From NCBI GenBank assembly GCA_965658445.1, contig CBFHSF010000005.1:62001-126000 (forward strand): a stretch of 64,000 nucleotides of DNA. The letters are read 5' to 3'. This document shows positions 60,472-64,000 of the stretch, in pieces. The notes beneath the pieces are model-generated. The model was not told where the DNA came from. It saw nothing but the letters and a program-made list of their open reading frames with translations, and did no database searches. Source of the stretch: CBFHSF01 sp965658445 (GTDB taxonomy: Bacteria > Bacteroidota > Bacteroidia > Flavobacteriales > Schleiferiaceae). How positions within the stretch are numbered: position 1 is the stretch's first letter; each line of letters opens with the position of its first letter. Both the position numbers and the translations under genes were made by a program.

Positions 60472-61827
60472 ATGAATATATTCAGATCGACAAAGGTCTT
60501 AGGGAAAGCCATTTTTGTAATGGCTTCTCTTGTTTTTATAGGCTGTGAGAAAAACACCGGAGAGCTGGGTTTGGAACAGGTTGCCAATGAAAGGGTTAAC
60601 CTAGGTCCAGTCATTGAACTACCCATTATTTCTTACACAAAACAGATTCGTCCCGTAGCGATTTCTAATCCCAGTCAATTGATGACCGGTGGGTATGATG
60701 ATCCCGTTTTTGGACGTGCCAATGCAAAGCATGTTATCCAATACAAGCTCACAGAACTCAGCCCTGATTTTGGGGAGGAACCCATTTGTGACTCTGTATT
60801 TCTGGTCCTGCCCTTCGCTGGATTTGGGTATGGAGATACTACCCAACCCATTGAATTGGTAGTTAAGGAAATCACCAAAGACATCTTTATCAATGTCAAC
60901 TACCGCACGGATGCAGACTTCGAGCCCATGACGGAATTGGGTCGATTCACAACCACCCCTAGGACGGGTATAGAATTTAAGGTAGGTTCTGATACCGTGT
61001 ATTCTGGAATCAAGATGCCACTGGATCCAGCGTTTTTCCAAAGCAAGATTTTGGAACCCTCTAGATTGGGTAGCCAATACTTCAGCAGTAACTCCAACTT
61101 TATCCGCTACTTTAAGGGAATTGAAGTGTCTGCAGAGAACGCCCAGTCCATCCAATACTTTGACCCCGGAAATCCCAATATGATCATCCGAATGTTCTAC
61201 AGAGAGTCTTTAGCAGATTCTGTTGCCAAGGAATATGACTTTGACGTAAACTTCCGAGACATTCCCGTACAAGAGACGTTTTACTTAAACCTCTTTGATC
61301 AAGATTATTCTACGGCTGCCTTTAACCTAGACATGCAAGACACTATTAACGGAGAACCCATGGTGTTTACGCAAACGATGTCAGGAGTCAACGCAGTTAT
61401 CAAATTGCCGGAATACCTCAAGGATATGGATACCATCTTGGTAAACAAGGCGGAACTTTTGATTACGCTAAAGGAAGGCCAGACCATGCCTTACTTGCCA
61501 CCCTCCATTATGTACTTGAGAGAATTGTACACAGACAGCGCAGACGTAGGTCTGTTTACAGCGGACTACGGTCCCGATCCCATCTTCCCTAACATTGACA
61601 ATGTGGGTGGAATTGTTACCAAAGAGCAAATTAGAGTGTTTAGATATGCCTTTAGAATGACGAGTCATGTCAACGCAATAATTAGAGAAGATAGAGAAAA
61701 CCTTCCTATCTTAGTACTCCCTAACGCGCAGCGCTCTTCTGCCAACAGGGCTGTAATGAACGGGAACTTCTCTTCTGAACAAGAAATGACATTAAAACTT
61801 TACTATACTAAACTGCCCTCCAATTAA
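60472..61827 (+). CDS. DUF4270 lipoprotein
   Basis: A protein of 451 residues. The lipoprotein signal is MNIFRSTKVLGKAIFVMASL then VFIGC. The family has the block LMTGGYDDPVFGRANAKHVI and a repeated all-beta architecture. No function is established; members are outer-membrane or periplasmic lipoproteins of Bacteroidetes, kept between a glycogen-synthase-like gene and glmS. The gap to glmS is seven bases. Confidence 0.9.
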   Translation: MNIFRSTKVLGKAIFVMASLVFIGCEKNTGELGLEQVANERVNLGPVIELPIISYTKQIRPVAISNPSQLMTGGYDDPVFGRANAKHVIQYKLTELSPDFGEEPICDSVFLVLPFAGFGYGDTTQPIELVVKEITKDIFINVNYRTDADFEPMTELGRFTTTPRTGIEFKVGSDTVYSGIKMPLDPAFFQSKILEPSRLGSQYFSSNSNFIRYFKGIEVSAENAQSIQYFDPGNPNMIIRMFYRESLADSVAKEYDFDVNFRDIPVQETFYLNLFDQDYSTAAFNLDMQDTINGEPMVFTQTMSGVNAVIKLPEYLKDMDTILVNKAELLITLKEGQTMPYLPPSIMYLRELYTDSADVGLFTADYGPDPIFPNIDNVGGIVTKEQIRVFRYAFRMTSHVNAIIREDRENLPILVLPNAQRSSANRAVMNGNFSSEQEMTLKLYYTKLPSN

Positions 61828-61834
61828 TTAAATT

Positions 61835-63679
61835 ATGTGTGGAATTGTAGGTTATTTAGGTCCTAAGCAAGCCTTTCCAGTCCTTATCAATGGATTGAAA
61901 AGACTAGAATACCGAGGATACGACAGTGCCGGTGTTGCTATGTACAACAATGGAGAAATCTCTCTTTACAAGAAGAAGGGAAAGGTTTCTAACCTAGAAG
62001 AAATTACAAACGTTTCTAACGTTGAAGGCAACGTAGGGATCGCCCATACGCGTTGGGCAACTCACGGTGAACCCTCTGATATCAATTCTCACCCTCATGT
62101 AAGTAACTCGGGGGATTTGGTATTGGTCCACAACGGAATTATTGAAAACTACGCTTCTTTGAAAGAGGCACTTTCCCAAAGGGGATATACTTTCCAATCA
62201 GATACGGATACTGAGGTATTGGTTAATTTGATTGAAGACATCAAGGTCAATGAGGACATTCCTCTGGCAAAAGCGGTAAGAGCTGCACTGAACCAAGTGA
62301 TTGGTGCCTACGCAATTGTTGTATTTTCAAAGTCTCAACCTGAACAATTGGTTGTGGCTAGAAAGGGTTCTCCTCTTGTAGTGGGTATTGGAAATGACGA
62401 ATACTACATCGCTTCTGATGCCACACCTTTCTTGGAGTTTACGAAGAAAGCGGTTTATTTGGAAGATGATGAGATGGCTAGCATTGACCTCGAAGGAGGA
62501 CTCAAGGTTAGATCCATTACCAACAATAAAGAAGTTGACCCATTTATTCACCAGTTGCAAATGGATTTGGCCTCTATCGAAAAAGGAGGTTACGAGCACT
62601 TCATGCTCAAAGAGATTTACGAACAGCCCAAGGCCATTGAGGATACCTTTAGAGGACGTCTCCTTCCAGAGAAAGGAATCATTAGAATGTCTGGTCTTAA
62701 GAACTACCAAGAGAAGTTTGTAAATGCAGATAGAATCCTGATCATTGGATGTGGTACTTCTTGGCATGCCGGAATGGTGGGCGAGTACTTGTTCGAAGAC
62801 TTGGCACGCGTTCCCGTAGAAGTGGAGTACGCCTCTGAGTTTAGATATAGAAATCCCATTATCACAGAAAAGGATGTGGTTATCGCCATTTCTCAATCAG
62901 GTGAAACAGCGGATACTTTGGCAGCCATAAAATTGGCAAAGTCTAAGGGCGCTACCATTTTTGGAATTTGTAATGTGGTGGGTTCTTCTATTGCTAGGGA
63001 AACTCATGCTGGAGCCTACACGCACGCTGGACCTGAGATTGGTGTAGCTTCTACAAAGGCCTTTACCGCTCAGGTAACCACTCTTTCTCTCCTTGCCATT
63101 GAGTTGGGTAGAATGAAAGGGAACCTTTCGGAAAGCCGTTACCGAGAGCTTATCATTGAGTTGTCTGGTATTCCCGCCAAGATTGAAACTATGTTAAACA
63201 CGGATGCTCAGATTACTTCTATTTCTGAAAAGTACAAGGACGCTCCTAACTTCCTTTACTTAGGTCGTGGATACAACTTCCCCGTAGCACTAGAAGGAGC
63301 TCTTAAGCTCAAAGAAATTAGCTACATCCATGCAGAAGGATATCCTGCTGCAGAGATGAAGCACGGTCCCATTGCCTTGATTGACGAGAACATGCCAGTA
63401 GTAGTAATCGCTCCTAAGAACGGTCAGTACGAGAAGGTAGTTTCCAATATTGAAGAGGTAAAGGCCAGAGCCGGAAAGATCATCGCCATCGTCAATGAAG
63501 GGGATACAGGACTTAAGGGAATTGCCGACCATATCGTGGAAGTGGCTCCTAGCTCTGAGGTATTCTCTCCGCTATTGACTACTATTCCACTTCAGCTCTT
63601 GAGTTACCACATTGCGGTAATGAGAGGATGTAATGTAGATCAGCCTAGAAACTTAGCAAAGTCGGTTACCGTAGAGTAA
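61835..63679 (+). CDS. glmS: Glutamine--fructose-6-phosphate aminotransferase
   Basis: It makes glucosamine-6-phosphate for peptidoglycan and lipopolysaccharide. The protein has 614 residues. The N-terminal Ntn nucleophile is Cys2 after the initiator Met (MCGIVGYLG), with RWATHGEPSDINSHPH. There are two SIS domains (CGTSWHAGMVGEYLFEDLAR; LGRGYNFPVALEGALKLKEI). The C-terminus ends DQPRNLAKSVTVE, as in all GlmS. No glmS ribozyme is seen upstream (the DUF4270 gene ends seven bases before). Confidence 0.98.
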   Translation: MCGIVGYLGPKQAFPVLINGLKRLEYRGYDSAGVAMYNNGEISLYKKKGKVSNLEEITNVSNVEGNVGIAHTRWATHGEPSDINSHPHVSNSGDLVLVHNGIIENYASLKEALSQRGYTFQSDTDTEVLVNLIEDIKVNEDIPLAKAVRAALNQVIGAYAIVVFSKSQPEQLVVARKGSPLVVGIGNDEYYIASDATPFLEFTKKAVYLEDDEMASIDLEGGLKVRSITNNKEVDPFIHQLQMDLASIEKGGYEHFMLKEIYEQPKAIEDTFRGRLLPEKGIIRMSGLKNYQEKFVNADRILIIGCGTSWHAGMVGEYLFEDLARVPVEVEYASEFRYRNPIITEKDVVIAISQSGETADTLAAIKLAKSKGATIFGICNVVGSSIARETHAGAYTHAGPEIGVASTKAFTAQVTTLSLLAIELGRMKGNLSESRYRELIIELSGIPAKIETMLNTDAQITSISEKYKDAPNFLYLGRGYNFPVALEGALKLKEISYIHAEGYPAAEMKHGPIALIDENMPVVVIAPKNGQYEKVVSNIEEVKARAGKIIAIVNEGDTGLKGIADHIVEVAPSSEVFSPLLTTIPLQLLSYHIAVMRGCNVDQPRNLAKSVTVE

Positions 63680-63709
63680 CTTGCTTTCAAAAGAATCAGA
63701 TAATAGAAA

Positions 63710-63738
63710 AACCCCGAGGTCATCCTCGGGGTTTTTTA
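63710..63738 (+). terminator. Intrinsic terminator of glmS
   Basis: AACCCCGAGG / CCTCGGGGTT with loop TCAT, followed by TTTTATT. Confidence 0.92.
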
Positions 63739-63778
63739 TTTGCTTTCTAATTGATGTCTTTGTTGTTGGGAAAGGCTT

Positions 63779-64000
63779 TTAACCGTTGTATTGGTTCATG
63801 GTAGGTCCTAATCCCTGTAGAGCAAAACTCTTAATTCCCTCCACCGATTTTTTGATTTTCGGTTGAAGAGTCTCCCATTCTTCCTCTGTCCATTTGCCCA
63901 AGACAAAGTTCACCTGTTGACCCTTTGGATAATCATTTCCAATGCCAATGCGTAGTCTCGGATAGTTTGGGGTGTTGAGCTTTACTTGGATGTCCTTGAG
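63779..64000 (-). CDS. pth: Peptidyl-tRNA hydrolase (partial, 5' part outside window)
   Basis: The last 73 codons are visible on the minus strand: LKDIQVKLNTPNYPRLRIG, then NDYPKGQQVNFVLGKWTEEE, ending GLGPTMNQYNG-stop at 63779. YPRLRIGIG followed by VNFVLGKW is the Pth C-terminal block. Pth frees tRNA from peptidyl-tRNA dropped by stalled ribosomes. It is convergent with glmS. Confidence 0.93.
   Translation of the reverse strand, partial: LKDIQVKLNTPNYPRLRIGIGNDYPKGQQVNFVLGKWTEEEWETLQPKIKKSVEGIKSFALQGLGPTMNQYNG

Noticed and set aside
61828..61834. glmS ribozyme upstream of glmS
   Set aside because: Only seven bases separate the DUF4270 stop from glmS, leaving no room; none expected in this phylum.

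Overview
The window is 64 kb of ordinary chromosome from a member of the Bacteroidota, most likely a marine or freshwater Flavobacteriales bacterium of the Cryomorphaceae/Schleiferiaceae type. Evidence: type IX secretion sorting domains of both classes (a gliding-associated CHU_C-type C-terminus at 6362-8557 and a type A 'YPNPTRG' C-terminus at 43474-48660), a short SprA-like outer-membrane protein, a DUF4270 lipoprotein, Bacteroidetes promoter boxes (TTG-N19-23-TAnnTTTG) in front of many genes, and the panC / GT5-like / DUF4270 / glmS block. Species-level placement is inference. Two runs of exactly 98 N interrupt genes at 49508 and 52357.

Layout. 1-5.9 kb: two tandem patatin-plus-beta-barrel phospholipases and uvrC. 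5.9-12.6 kb: a Nudix hydrolase, a T9SS type-B surface protein, an operon of rpoN and a membrane protein, and an unusually short dxs preceded by a 15-bp tandem array. 12.8-19.4 kb: a TetR-controlled RND efflux operon (tetR, tolC-like, adaptor, pump) with a clear palindromic operator. 19.5-22.5 kb: asnS, a pair of 120-bp repeats that look like RNA units with terminators, tRNA-Ala(GGC), a lipid A-type acyltransferase and a probable free-standing structured RNA. 22.6-27 kb: kynurenine / 3-hydroxyanthranilate catabolism genes (ALDH8A1-like dehydrogenase, SDR, 3-hydroxyanthranilate dioxygenase), a frameshifted DUF1905/YdeI gene and a JmjC-like cupin. 27-36 kb: a PurF-like amidotransferase, aldo/keto reductase, HD hydrolase, cobalamin adenosyltransferase, DUF2795 and secA. 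35.9-36.4 kb: a repeat-rich spacer with covarying hairpins and a heptamer array. 36.4-55.3 kb: secreted, surface and envelope proteins (S9 peptidase, SCO1, TPR, Ig-like lipoprotein, the 1728-residue adhesin, comF, SprA-like protein, OmpA). 55.3-64 kb: the minus-strand operon panC-panD-YbhN-like-rfaE2-radA, then the plus-strand block GT5-like, DUF4270, glmS, and the end of pth.

No prophage, insertion sequence, CRISPR array or defence island was found. The most interesting unexplained signals are RNA-like: the tandem 120-bp repeat pair after asnS, the structured leader between panC and panD whose closing helix begins at the predicted transcription start, and the structured terminator-ended element at 22418-22535. 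Next come the compact dxs that has lost conserved segments, the 15-bp array at the dxs promoter, and the operators at the efflux operon and the kynurenine genes.
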